Positions 1-7,786 of a stretch of 64,000 nucleotides of DNA are shown piece by piece. How positions within the stretch are numbered: the stretch's first letter is position 1; each line of letters opens with the position of its first letter. Source of the stretch: an archaeon (lineage in GTDB: Archaea; Nanobdellota; Nanobdellia; Pacearchaeales; GW2011-AR1); assembly GCA_027343665.1 (NCBI GenBank), contig DAHWKL010000001.1, positions 110,770-174,769 on the forward strand. The letters run 5' to 3'. The notes beneath the pieces were generated by a model that made no database searches, had not been told where the DNA came from, and worked only from the letters and a program-made list of their open reading frames with translations. The position numbers were made by a program, and so were the translations under genes.

Positions 1-1430
1 ATGGCCTCTTTAGAGTCTTCTTTTATCGAGTCCGCGATACCAATTACACCTATGACTTTTTTGCTTTCTGAGATTAATATCACTGTTTCCCCTTTCTCAC
101 TGTATTCTGAGATTTTCTGGAAATACCTGTCAAATTTTATTTTTCTCCCTTCGAATAATTTTGGATTTCCCGCAAGAACCTCTTTGGAATTTATTTTTCC
201 CTCGACACCTTTGCCCCTTATGATTGTGAAATTTTTGATTGGCTTGTAAACTTTAAGACTGGCTTTCGCTATTATTGCTTTAGAAAGGTGGTGCTCTGAG
301 TGTTTCTCAAGGGAAGCTGCGGTTTCCCAGAAATGCTTTTCAGAAACCTCTGTGTAGAAATCAACAACTTCGGGTTTTCCTTTTGTAATCGTTCCGGTCT
401 TGTCAAGCATGATTGTCTTAATATTCCGGAGAGTCTGGATGGCTTCACCTTTTCTTATCAATATCCCCCGCTTGGCGCCCATGCCTGAACCTACAGTTAT
501 TGCAATCGGTGTAGCCAGACCCAATGCACAAGGACAGGAGATCACAAGAACAGCAATAGCCGGACCGAAAGCAGAGTCGATTCCGGAAAAGAAAAACCAA
601 CCCATGAAAGTGAGAACTGATAAAACTAAAACGGAGGGAACGAATATATTCGTTATCTTGTCTGCGAGCCTCTGGACAGGGACTTTTGAAGTTTGGGCTT
701 CTTCGACTAAATCAATTACATGGGAGAGGAAAGTGTCTGAACCCACCTTTGAAGCCCGAATATGCAAAACCCCATCCTGATTTATTGTCCCCCCAACGAC
801 GCTTGCACCTTCCCTTTTACTTACAGGGAGACTCTCGCCTGTGACCATAGACTCATCAACACTACTTTCTCCGTCAAAAACAAAACCATCGGTCGGAATC
901 TTCTCTCCGGGTTTCACAATCATTACGTCCCCCACTTTAACTTCTGAAATAGGGATTCTCACTTCTTTTCCCTCTTTCACGATTATAGCTTCTTTTGCCC
1001 CGAGTTCTAAAAGTTTCTTTATCTCGCTCCCAGCTCTGCCTCTGGCTCTTGACTCAATATATTTCCCTGTGACGAAAATCGCCATTATCATAGCTGAAAT
1101 CCCCGAGTAATTCTGGACAGGCATGAAGAAGTGGAGTATGCCTGTCGCATAAGCTACGACAGTTCCCAGAGCTATCAAGGAATCCATATTAAAATACAGA
1201 TTCAAAAATCCCCTGAAACCAGATTTCAAAGTCTCGAAGTTGATTATGAAAATCACGGGAAGAGCGAGAGCTAAAACAACTATAGCCAGGAGGTTTTGAT
1301 TTATGACTCCTGCAGCAAAAATGCCAAAAGAATACATAAGAAAAACGGCAGGTATTGTTATAATCCAACTCCAAATAAGTTTTCTCTTCCAGCCTTCTAT
1401 CTCTTTTTTCTCAAGACTTATCTCATCCAT
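1..1430 (-). CDS. copA: Copper-translocating P1B-type ATPase, C-terminus cut by window edge
   Basis: This P-type ATPase exports monovalent copper across the cytoplasmic membrane, driven by ATP. The 476 codons inside the window read open on the minus strand from ATG at 1430. They show paired N-terminal membrane helices (about residues 15-60), the actuator motif TGES near residue 197, the metal-binding SCPCALG motif in the transmembrane region near 299 and the phosphorylation motif DKTGT near 343. The end of the nucleotide-binding domain and the last helices lie outside the window. The usual N-terminal HMA metal-binding domain is absent; it is encoded separately by the gene ending 5 bases upstream. 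Family assignment is firm. Copper rather than zinc is inferred from the CPC motif and the neighbours. Confidence 0.95.
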   Translation of the reverse strand, partial: MDEISLEKKEIEGWKRKLIWSWIITIPAVFLMYSFGIFAAGVINQNLLAIVVLALALPVIFIINFETLKSGFRGFLNLYFNMDSLIALGTVVAYATGILHFFMPVQNYSGISAMIMAIFVTGKYIESRARGRAGSEIKKLLELGAKEAIIVKEGKEVRIPISEVKVGDVMIVKPGEKIPTDGFVFDGESSVDESMVTGESLPVSKREGASVVGGTINQDGVLHIRASKVGSDTFLSHVIDLVEEAQTSKVPVQRLADKITNIFVPSVLVLSVLTFMGWFFFSGIDSAFGPAIAVLVISCPCALGLATPIAITVGSGMGAKRGILIRKGEAIQTLRNIKTIMLDKTGTITKGKPEVVDFYTEVSEKHFWETAASLEKHSEHHLSKAIIAKASLKVYKPIKNFTIIRGKGVEGKINSKEVLAGNPKLFEGRKIKFDRYFQKISEYSEKGETVILISESKKVIGVIGIADSIKEDSKEA

Positions 1431-1435
1431 CTAAA

Positions 1436-1645
1436 TTATTCTACAGAAACTGCATTGTAGCCTGCTTTCTCGACGGCCTTTTTCAGGTCTTCATCTTTCA
1501 CATTGCCGTCAGCTTCAACAAGAGCTTTTCTTGTAGCGAGGCTCACAGCAGCGGATTTCACGCCACTGACTTTCCCCAGACTTCGCTCTATGTTCGCAGC
1601 GCAGGAAGCGCAATGCATCCCTTCAACCAAGATCTTCTTTTTCAT
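1436..1645 (-). CDS. copZ: Heavy-metal-associated (HMA) domain protein, CopZ-like copper chaperone
   Basis: This 69-residue protein is a single HMA ferredoxin-like fold that carries Cu(I) through its GMHCASC motif (CxxC near residues 10-13). The start at 1645 (MKKKILVEGM) is preferred over an upstream in-frame ATG because a GGAGA ribosome-binding site lies just before it and the domain begins there. It lies five bases upstream of copA on the same strand, and CopA lacks its own HMA domain. It therefore probably acts as the detached metal-binding domain or delivery chaperone of that pump. The copZ symbol is by function and context. Confidence 0.88.
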   Translation of the reverse strand: MKKKILVEGMHCASCAANIERSLGKVSGVKSAAVSLATRKALVEADGNVKDEDLKKAVEKAGYNAVSVE

Positions 1646-1702
1646 TCTATTTTTCTCCTTTATCCTGAATAAAATCAAAGGTAAATAAATTTTGCGGAGA
1701 AC

Positions 1703-2251
1703 TTATCTCCTCTTTTTCCTCTTCCCGGAAAATCTCAAAGCAAGGAACGCTACAACTCCTGCAAGGAGGGCGAGCAGTACTGCGAGCCCAAGGACTATCC
1801 AGATATTATCATACCACGGAGAGTATGCCTGGTAAGCTCTTTGCCCGTTGTAACCCAGAGCGTAGCCGTATCCTCCCATCATCCCATATCCATACCCTTC
1901 TCCCCCCATCATGCCGTAACCGTAAGAGGGATAATTATCTGAATCGTTTGAGACAGGGTAACCAGATGAATTACAGTAATACCTGTAAGCGAAAGCTATG
2001 TGCATCTGTTCCGCCATAGGGGAAGAGTCTCCCCCCATCATGTTGTCCATGTATTCGTGCTGTTGTGGCGAAAAAACCTGGGACATGTAATAATCCCCGA
2101 TGGAAATCAGTTGAGTCTGGTTGAGTTGTGAGCAAGGAATCTTCTGCTGAATCAAGCTCTGTGCGTATGCAGTGTCATCAGCCGCGACAAAGAGGGTGAA
2201 AGTTCCTAGAACATACAATAATACGATACCGATTATCAATATCTTTTTCAT
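1703..2251 (-). CDS. Secreted or membrane-anchored Met/Gly/Tyr-rich protein, probable periplasmic copper-related protein
   Basis: The protein has 182 residues with an N-terminal hydrophobic signal or anchor (about 4-22), a globular extracytoplasmic part, a low-complexity stretch of repeated GYGMMGG units (about 105-130), one transmembrane helix near 148-170 and a basic cytoplasmic tail (GKRKKRR). The globular part contains QHEYMDNMMGG and EQMHIAF segments, a clustering of Met and His typical of extracytoplasmic copper ligands. The start at 2251 follows an AAGGAGG site. The upstream gene ends at 2290, so the two are probably co-transcribed, and copZ and copA lie downstream. No named family is recognised; a role in copper binding is inferred from composition and context. 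Confidence 0.75.
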   Translation of the reverse strand: MKKILIIGIVLLYVLGTFTLFVAADDTAYAQSLIQQKIPCSQLNQTQLISIGDYYMSQVFSPQQHEYMDNMMGGDSSPMAEQMHIAFAYRYYCNSSGYPVSNDSDNYPSYGYGMMGGEGYGYGMMGGYGYALGYNGQRAYQAYSPWYDNIWIVLGLAVLLALLAGVVAFLALRFSGKRKKRR

Positions 2252-2289
2252 GTTTATCTTTTTCCTCCTTTCTAATCTTTTGATTTGCA

Positions 2290-2859
2290 TCAGTCGCTCC
2301 CTCCGCAGCCGTCAACAAGGTCCCATACATGAGCAACTTGTGCTGCGCTGAAATTCTCATGGGTTATAAGATATTTTCCAAGCCCTTCGAAAGCGTACCA
2401 TCTCCAGCATGTGCAACAACAAGGTCCACGGTTCTCTGAAAGACTCATCGCTTTATTGTAAATTGCCTGCTCTTCCGGATTCAAAGTGATATTGCTGTCA
2501 TAATCCAGAAGCTCCTTTGCAAGGCTGAATGAAACATTATAAGGGTCTCGGGGTATCACACTCAGGTAAGGATAATTCTTAAGGCCTTCAATCTGCTCTG
2601 CATAACTTCCATATACCATCGGATCACAGCATGAACCCTGCAAGTAAGGGACATTCTCGGAATAAATTGCCGACGGCGTTGAGCATAGATTTGTCGTGGC
2701 TTTGCTTAGCTGAGTGAACCTGAGGTAGGTAGCATTCATGTAATCAACTGAATAGCCAGAGATACTAAAAAGATGAAAAGAGAAAAACAGCACCGCTGCT
2801 AATACAAGTATTCCGAAAATTATATACAACCCTTTTCTTTTGAACTCGATTGTTTCCAT
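2290..2859 (-). CDS. Membrane-anchored Cys-rich protein with a PCCCTCWRW motif
   Basis: This 189-residue protein has a basic N-terminus, one transmembrane helix (about 11-33) and an extracytoplasmic domain. The domain carries several cysteine groups: an early NLC, a GSCCDP pair and the motif GPCCCTCWRWYAFEG near residue 145, followed by a C-terminal DGCGGSD. The dense cysteines recall PCYCGC-type metal-binding proteins, but I cannot assign it to that family with confidence. It is the first gene of the minus-strand copper run ending in copA, so a metal-binding or redox role outside the membrane is inferred. A TATA-like TTAAATAAA lies upstream of its ATG. Confidence 0.75.
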   Translation of the reverse strand: METIEFKRKGLYIIFGILVLAAVLFFSFHLFSISGYSVDYMNATYLRFTQLSKATTNLCSTPSAIYSENVPYLQGSCCDPMVYGSYAEQIEGLKNYPYLSVIPRDPYNVSFSLAKELLDYDSNITLNPEEQAIYNKAMSLSENRGPCCCTCWRWYAFEGLGKYLITHENFSAAQVAHVWDLVDGCGGSD

Positions 2860-2968
2860 ACTTCCCCCAGAAAAACATTTTATTTAACTGCTTCGGAGAA
2901 ACTAGTTTCATATGCAAAATAATTCAGATGACCTCAAAATATAAAAAGCCCCTCCCCCTTTTTCTTCA
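2860..2968. promoter_or_regulatory. Divergent promoter region of the copper genes and the membrane regulator
   Basis: The 109-bp gap separates the minus-strand copper genes from the plus-strand winged-helix gene. On the plus strand ATATAAAAAG lies about 25 bases before the ATG at 2969, the spacing expected for an archaeal TATA box with a leaderless transcript. On the minus strand TTAAATAAA lies upstream of 2859. A palindromic ACTAGT sits near the middle. Shared control by the divergent regulator is plausible but not shown. Confidence 0.5.
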
Positions 2969-3448
2969 ATGGAAAATAAAAAAGCTGGGTGGTTAATTGT
3001 TGGGATTGCAGTTGCAATGGGAGTGATAGTCTGGATTTTTAATTCCCTTACACAAAAGGTGATTAATGAAAACTGCATTATGGAAACAAATTGTATAATG
3101 CATGAGACTTCTTCCATGCAACTTTGGCTTGGGCTTTCCATAATCGCAATAATTTTAGCTATGGGGTTTTATATAATGTTTTCAAAACCGGATGAAAAAG
3201 TTGTAGTGAAAAAAATAAAGGAGAAGCAGAAGAGAAAAATGCTTGACCTATCCGGGCTCGAAAGGGATGAGAAAGAAACGATAAAACTCCTTGAAACTGA
3301 GGGCAAAGCAATGTTCCAGAAGGATCTGATGGATAAACTTGGAATCGGAAAAGTAAAGATGACACGTCTTCTTGACAAACTTGAAGCAAAGCAATTCATA
3401 ATAAGGAAAAGAAGAGGGATGAACAATATTGTGGTTTTGAAGGATTAG
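2969..3448 (+). CDS. Membrane-bound winged-helix regulator with a Cys/Met/His external loop (candidate metal sensor)
   Basis: The protein has 159 residues: a transmembrane helix (about 6-26), a short loop, a second helix (about 49-70) and a cytoplasmic winged-helix domain (about 85-159) resembling MarR/ArsR-type archaeal regulators, with the C-terminus LEAKQFIIRKRRG forming the wing. The loop between the helices contains NCIMETNCIMHETSSM, that is two Cys, several Met and one His, a plausible Cu(I) or soft-metal site. It is divergent from the copper efflux genes across a 109-bp promoter region. The membrane topology and DNA-binding domain are visible; metal sensing and control of the copper genes are inferences. 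Confidence 0.78.
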   Translation: MENKKAGWLIVGIAVAMGVIVWIFNSLTQKVINENCIMETNCIMHETSSMQLWLGLSIIAIILAMGFYIMFSKPDEKVVVKKIKEKQKRKMLDLSGLERDEKETIKLLETEGKAMFQKDLMDKLGIGKVKMTRLLDKLEAKQFIIRKRRGMNNIVVLKD

Positions 3449-3478
3449 TTTTATTAATAACTCTCTTCTTTGATAAAG

Positions 3479-4252
3479 ATGGGAGAAAAGGTGTACGGAG
3501 ATTCTTCTTATGAAAAAGACAAATCTTTTTGGATAAAAAAAGGCGATAAACTCACTGTAATGGGAGATCTTCTCGGAAGAATGCCCGCGATAAAAATCCT
3601 TGAACCTGTTAAAGGAGAGAATATCCTTGACGCAGGATGCGGAGCGGGTTTCATATCAAGAAGACTTGCGAAGTTGGGCGCGAAAGTATGGGGATGTGAC
3701 AGAAATGAAAATATGCTCAATCAAGCAATAAAAGAAGAAAAAGAGAATCCATTTGGAATAGAGTATGAATTATCAGATATAACGAAAATGCCTTATAAAA
3801 GTGAATTCTTTGATACTGTCATGTGCATAGGTGTTCTTATGTATCTTTCTCCAGAGGGATGCTCAAATTTCCTTTCAGAGGCCCATAGAATCCTTAAGAA
3901 AAGTGGGAGAGTACTTATTTCTTTAAACGCTCCGGAATTATTTCCAAATCAAATAAGAGGAGCAAAGGGAGTTAATAAAAACGATTGGGTAACTTATAAT
4001 AAATTGGAAAATAAACCGCTTGGTGAAGATCAAATATTCAAAGAGAATTATAGGGATTCCCAAGGGAAGATATTTGAATCTGAACTTTGGAGTCATTCTG
4101 AAAAAGGACTAATAAATTCTTTCGAAAATCTCGGATTTGAGATAAAATCAGTACATAAAAATTATATAACAAAACAATCCTTAGAAATAACAGGGCAAAG
4201 AGGTAAAACGGGGTTTCCAGCATTTTTGCAGATTGAAGCGATAAAGGCTTAG
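3479..4252 (+). CDS. Class I SAM-dependent methyltransferase (UbiE/type 11-like)
   Basis: This 257-residue soluble protein has a Rossmann methyltransferase core: motif I ILDAGCGAGFISRRL near residue 55, an acidic residue ending strand 2 (GCDRNENM) and a motif IV-like region (FDTVMCIGVLMYL) near 115. It is typical of small-molecule methyltransferases of the Methyltransf_11 group. The substrate cannot be told from sequence. An upstream TTG in frame at 3470 is possible, but the ATG at 3479 is the natural start. It lies 30 bases after the regulator gene on the same strand and may be read through from it. Confidence 0.85.
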   Translation: MGEKVYGDSSYEKDKSFWIKKGDKLTVMGDLLGRMPAIKILEPVKGENILDAGCGAGFISRRLAKLGAKVWGCDRNENMLNQAIKEEKENPFGIEYELSDITKMPYKSEFFDTVMCIGVLMYLSPEGCSNFLSEAHRILKKSGRVLISLNAPELFPNQIRGAKGVNKNDWVTYNKLENKPLGEDQIFKENYRDSQGKIFESELWSHSEKGLINSFENLGFEIKSVHKNYITKQSLEITGQRGKTGFPAFLQIEAIKA

Positions 4253-4384
4253 AAACCAATTTCACCAAACAGCTTATAATACAAGTAATTTATATTAAGA
4301 TATGAAATATAGTTTCGAGTGTCCATTAACTTTAAATATGAAAAATATGTCAGATTTTAATAGAATCGAAAAGGAGGAAAAAAA

Positions 4385-5161
4385 ATGAGTGAGACAATTC
4401 AAATAAAAAAAGACACCTTTTACAAAGGTTCTATAGTTGTCCTTGCAGTTCTTCTAATCATTTCAATCTTCACAGGAGGTTTTGGTTTCGGAGGGACGGG
4501 AGCCGCTGTTCAGAATAATAACGCTGCTGCCGGAGCCGGAACAACTGCTGCCGCAGGGAATACTGCCACAGGAGATGTAACAGCGATAACAGGAAATTCT
4601 AATCTGTTCCCTTCATTGGGACCAAGCAATGCGAAAGCAACTGTGATTGAATTAGCAGATTTCCAGTGTCCATATTGTGCGCTCGCTTCCGGACTTCCTA
4701 GCTGGGTAAGCCAGTATCAAAGTCAATACGGAAGTCTTATAGGATCAGCAGGAAATGCCGAGCAAGCTGCTCAAAACGGTCAGATAAGATTCATCTTTGT
4801 GCCATTGAGTTTCCTTGGACAGGAATCGGTGAACGCCGCACAAGCAGCATTCTGCGCTGAGAATCAGGGCAAATTCTGGCAAATGCATGATGCTATCTAC
4901 CAAGCAAGCACAGGACCAACTGAAGATGACGGAAAATATAGCGTCCCTAATTTAGAAAAAATCGCTGCAGGAGTCTCCGGACTTGATACAGCTAAATTCA
5001 ACAGTTGCCTTGAATCAAATGCAACATTGAGTGAAGTCCAACAGGTTATGACTACTGTTCAGAATGCGGGATTCCAGATTTCGACACCTCAGTTCTGGGT
5101 AAATGGACAACAAGTTCAGCCTTCATGGTCTTCAATACAGGCTGCAATCAACGCCGCGTAA
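4385..5161 (+). CDS. Membrane-anchored DsbA-family thiol oxidoreductase (CPYC)
   Basis: The protein has 258 residues with an N-terminal membrane anchor (about 16-35), an Ala/Gly/Asn-rich linker and a thioredoxin-fold DsbA domain starting near residue 80. The redox-active site is FQCPYCALAS near 95. A helical insertion follows, and the cis-Pro region is STPQFWVNG near the C-terminus. This is the BdbD/DsbA-like arrangement that oxidises or isomerises disulfides of secreted proteins on the outside of the membrane. A GGAGGA site lies just upstream of the ATG. A shorter paralogue follows at 5282 with its own promoter, and a T-rich terminator separates the two. Confidence 0.9.
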   Translation: MSETIQIKKDTFYKGSIVVLAVLLIISIFTGGFGFGGTGAAVQNNNAAAGAGTTAAAGNTATGDVTAITGNSNLFPSLGPSNAKATVIELADFQCPYCALASGLPSWVSQYQSQYGSLIGSAGNAEQAAQNGQIRFIFVPLSFLGQESVNAAQAAFCAENQGKFWQMHDAIYQASTGPTEDDGKYSVPNLEKIAAGVSGLDTAKFNSCLESNATLSEVQQVMTTVQNAGFQISTPQFWVNGQQVQPSWSSIQAAINAA

Positions 5162-5192
5162 ATTTATTTTTTATTTTTTATTTTTTATTTTT
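5162..5192 (+). terminator. T-rich transcription terminator after the first DsbA gene
   Basis: Directly after the stop codon the plus strand carries repeated runs of T (TTATTTTTT units repeated about four times). Oligo-T tracts are the main termination signal of archaeal RNA polymerase, so this probably ends the transcript of the first DsbA-like gene. Confidence 0.6.
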
Positions 5193-5281
5193 GAAAAAGA
5201 AAAGGATATGAATTAATTTTCATATCGGGAAAAATAATAATCCCCATTACATTTATATACAAAAATTCCCTGCCTTTTCAG

Positions 5282-5983
5282 ATGAAGGGAACATTCAAGA
5301 TAAAGAAAAAGACTTTTTACATAAGTATGATTGTTCTTGCAGTTATTGCTATTATTATAATTTTAATTGCCGTTTCATCAGCTCCGAAGACTCCCAAAAA
5401 GGACTTTTCTGTATTTAATGACGGAAGTTTGTATCCTTCACTTGGTCCCGAAAATGCTAATCACACCATAATAGAATTTGCCGATTTCCAGTGCCCTTGG
5501 TGCGCTGTCGCGTCAGGATTCCCTGAATGGGCTTATGTTATTGCAAAAAATAATTCTAATGTCGCAAGCATGCTTGACTCTGCCGGAAAAATTGAAAAGA
5601 TGGCTGAAAACGGACAAGTGAGATTTATTTACGTGCCTATGGCTTTCTTAGGGGATGAGTCTGAGAACGCCGCAGAAGCTGCATTATGCGCAAATGAGCA
5701 GGGGAAATTCTGGCAGATGCACGATGCTTTATTCACAGCCAATGACGGGAAAGAAAATGACGGAACTTTCACAAAAGACAAACTTGAAGCGATAGCTCAG
5801 GGGATCACAGGGCTTGACATTCCAAGTTTTAATAATTGCCTTGAGAGCGGAAGCACACTCCTCCAAGTCAGGCAGATCACAAGCGTGGCTGGAAATTATG
5901 TACAAGGAACCCCTGCTTTCTTTGTGGACGGCAAGCAAGTTTCAGGAACATGGGCTAGCCTGCAGGCAGCATTGGGACAATAA
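5282..5983 (+). CDS. Membrane-anchored DsbA-family thiol oxidoreductase (CPWC)
   Basis: This 233-residue paralogue of the preceding protein has a basic start, one transmembrane helix (about 12-33) and a DsbA thioredoxin domain with active site FQCPWCAVAS near residue 73 and a cis-Pro segment GTPAFFVDG near the end. The linker is shorter than in its neighbour. ATTTATATAC lies about 25 bases upstream of the ATG, indicating its own TATA promoter and a leaderless mRNA. It acts outside the membrane on protein disulfides. The different dipeptide between the cysteines (PW versus PY) may tune redox potential; this is inference. Confidence 0.9.
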   Translation: MKGTFKIKKKTFYISMIVLAVIAIIIILIAVSSAPKTPKKDFSVFNDGSLYPSLGPENANHTIIEFADFQCPWCAVASGFPEWAYVIAKNNSNVASMLDSAGKIEKMAENGQVRFIYVPMAFLGDESENAAEAALCANEQGKFWQMHDALFTANDGKENDGTFTKDKLEAIAQGITGLDIPSFNNCLESGSTLLQVRQITSVAGNYVQGTPAFFVDGKQVSGTWASLQAALGQ

Positions 5984-6007
5984 ATTATTAAGCCTTAATA
6001 TTCTGGC

Positions 6008-6811
6008 TCAGATTTCCCCGCAAACTTCTTTTATCTCATCTATCATTTTCAGAATTATCTTCTTATCAAGCAGGGTCCTTCTTGACAAATCATCAGGGGA
6101 TTCATCCAAAAGATCCCGAGCAACCACAATTCTTGATGCATAAAGCTTGTTCAGGATATCATCAGAAACCGAGGTCAATATTGTTATAGGATAAAGTTTC
6201 TTTGACATCACAAGGTTCTGAAGACTCTCTTCTTGGGGATAATTCCATCCGGTGATTTTCAGATTCACTCCCTTGGCATATTCAATTGCATCATCGGAAC
6301 ATTTGGTATTTGTAACAAGCCAGGGGGCGTCAAAATTGTACCTTCCCAAATCAAGGAACCTTGCATAAGTATAAAGCGCGGCATGGAGATCAGTTATAGT
6401 TCCCTGCTCATTATGATATTTGCATTCTATCATCCACTTCTTATTCTTAATAGCCACAATGTCAACTTCATGTGTGATCCTTTTTCCCTTAAGTTGATTG
6501 TCCGTCGTTGTTTTATACCCGTAATATTCAAGGACTCTCGCGAAAAACTGCTCAAAAGGAAATCCCGTAGGACCAAGGGACATTATTGCTCTTTTTATAC
6601 CATATCTTTGTGAAACACCGGGTTCCTGTTTAAGGAAATTCAGAAGAAATTCAAAAATTTCTCTTGTAGGGATATTTTCCCTGTACATCTTCCGTACCTC
6701 ATTTACTGCAGCACTAGCAAGTTTCTTTGATCCGCCAGCATTCCTCACAGCTTTGTAAATTTTTTTATGATCAAATTTCTCGAAATCCCCAGAAGATTTT
6801 ATCACCTGCAT
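6008..6811 (-). CDS. ATP-cone domain fused to an Mrr-type restriction endonuclease domain
   Basis: The protein has 267 residues. Residues 1-85 form an ATP-cone, a nucleotide-binding module best known from ribonucleotide reductases and NrdR (MQVIKSSGDFEKFDHKKIYKAV start). Residues about 95-190 show a PD-(D/E)xK nuclease core of the Mrr type: the HEVDIVAIKNKKWMIECKYH region gives the conserved D and the ExK motif. The last 70 residues are helical with a helix-hairpin-helix-like appearance (LYASRIVVARDLLDESPDDL). The expected activity is nucleotide-regulated DNA cleavage; the target and role (repair or defence) are unknown. It is a stand-alone gene on the minus strand, converging on the DsbA genes. 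Confidence 0.85.
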   Translation of the reverse strand: MQVIKSSGDFEKFDHKKIYKAVRNAGGSKKLASAAVNEVRKMYRENIPTREIFEFLLNFLKQEPGVSQRYGIKRAIMSLGPTGFPFEQFFARVLEYYGYKTTTDNQLKGKRITHEVDIVAIKNKKWMIECKYHNEQGTITDLHAALYTYARFLDLGRYNFDAPWLVTNTKCSDDAIEYAKGVNLKITGWNYPQEESLQNLVMSKKLYPITILTSVSDDILNKLYASRIVVARDLLDESPDDLSRRTLLDKKIILKMIDEIKEVCGEI

Positions 6812-6933
6812 TTTAAAGTAAAATCAAAAGAAGTTATAAATTTAATGAATTCAGGAAAAGATCCGATATAAATATTAGTTTATCGCATTTTTGAGTCCAC
6901 AAGATTTATAAATGAAAATTTTTTCATACGAGG

Positions 6934-7413
6934 ATGTCAGATAAAAAAAGGAGTCCTGCTGTAATATGGGGGACAATTGCTGCAGTGGTGGTGATTGTAA
7001 TCGCTCTCATATTGGTTTTTTCCGGTGGGAACAGCAGCGGTAAGCCGAGCTTGCCATCCGGGCAACCTCCGCAAGCAGGAAATGCAGCTCAATCTTCAGG
7101 AGGGACATTATTTGCAGACTCACCTTACGCAAGCTATGCATACCTTATTTCCACGTCACCTTTGAGTGCACAGGCAAAACAGGCATTAACAGGATTCAAT
7201 CTTAACGTGACACAAAACAGCAACGGATCCGAAACATACAGACTTACAACTGCAAAGAGCAATTATGTCAACCAGACTTACATTCTTGAACCGGGACAGA
7301 AATTGTATTTCATAGAACGTTCCCTTGGGGATGATGATGCTTCAACAGACACTGATTACATGATGGGTGATGACGCCGGAATAGTCGTGAACGCCGATGG
7401 CACAATAGCGTAA
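6934..7413 (+). CDS. Membrane-anchored extracytoplasmic protein, unknown function
   Basis: This 159-residue protein has an N-terminal transmembrane anchor (about 9-29), a low-complexity Ser/Gly/Pro/Gln linker and an extracytoplasmic domain of about 100 residues with several potential N-glycosylation sites (NVT, NGS, NQT). The C-terminus is acidic (SLGDDDASTDTDYMMGDDAG). No family is recognised. GATTTATAAATG lies about 30 bases before the ATG as a promoter, and the next gene follows after 4 bases, so the two probably share a transcript. Confidence 0.75.
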   Translation: MSDKKRSPAVIWGTIAAVVVIVIALILVFSGGNSSGKPSLPSGQPPQAGNAAQSSGGTLFADSPYASYAYLISTSPLSAQAKQALTGFNLNVTQNSNGSETYRLTTAKSNYVNQTYILEPGQKLYFIERSLGDDDASTDTDYMMGDDAGIVVNADGTIA

Positions 7414-7417
7414 ACTT

Positions 7418-7786
7418 ATGGATAAAAATAATTTATCTAAATACCTGATTCATTATGCAGTTTCGTTGATTTTCATAATCTTTGGCCTTTGGGAGATAAT
7501 AGATTTTACATATTGGTCTTCTTTTGTTCCGGGATTAATTTCAAATTTTATCAATGTCCAAACTGCTTTACTGTTCCACGGAATAATATTGATTATCCTC
7601 GGGGGATGGATCTTCTCCGGATATAAAATAAAAATTCCCGCTTTTATAGGAGTATTAATAATGTTTAGTATTGTTATTGATCTTCTTGCATCTTCAGGAT
7701 TTACTCCTGTGTTTGTAAGAGATTTTGTGATAATGCTTGTCACAGCTTCGATAATTTTTGAAGATACTAAAAAAGATAATTTATAA
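7418..7786 (+). CDS. Small four-helix membrane protein, DoxX-like
   Basis: The protein has 122 residues and four predicted transmembrane helices (about 10-30, 45-65, 70-90, 95-115). The first helix followed by GLWEIIDFTYWSSFVPG resembles DoxX/SURF4-type small membrane proteins, but the resemblance is weak. It lies 4 bases downstream of the anchored protein gene. It converges tail to tail with the MacB-like permease gene, whose stop is adjacent to its own. Confidence 0.72.
   Translation: MDKNNLSKYLIHYAVSLIFIIFGLWEIIDFTYWSSFVPGLISNFINVQTALLFHGIILIILGGWIFSGYKIKIPAFIGVLIMFSIVIDLLASSGFTPVFVRDFVIMLVTASIIFEDTKKDNL

Noticed and set aside
1-1374. Several open frames on the plus strand and one short minus-strand frame across the first 1.4 kb
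   Set aside because: They are shadows of the copA gene, whose own minus-strand frame reads open to the window edge with all P-type ATPase motifs.
5160-5200. TTATTTTTT repeats as a tandem repeat locus
   Set aside because: It is a simple T-rich run at a gene end, best explained as a terminator.
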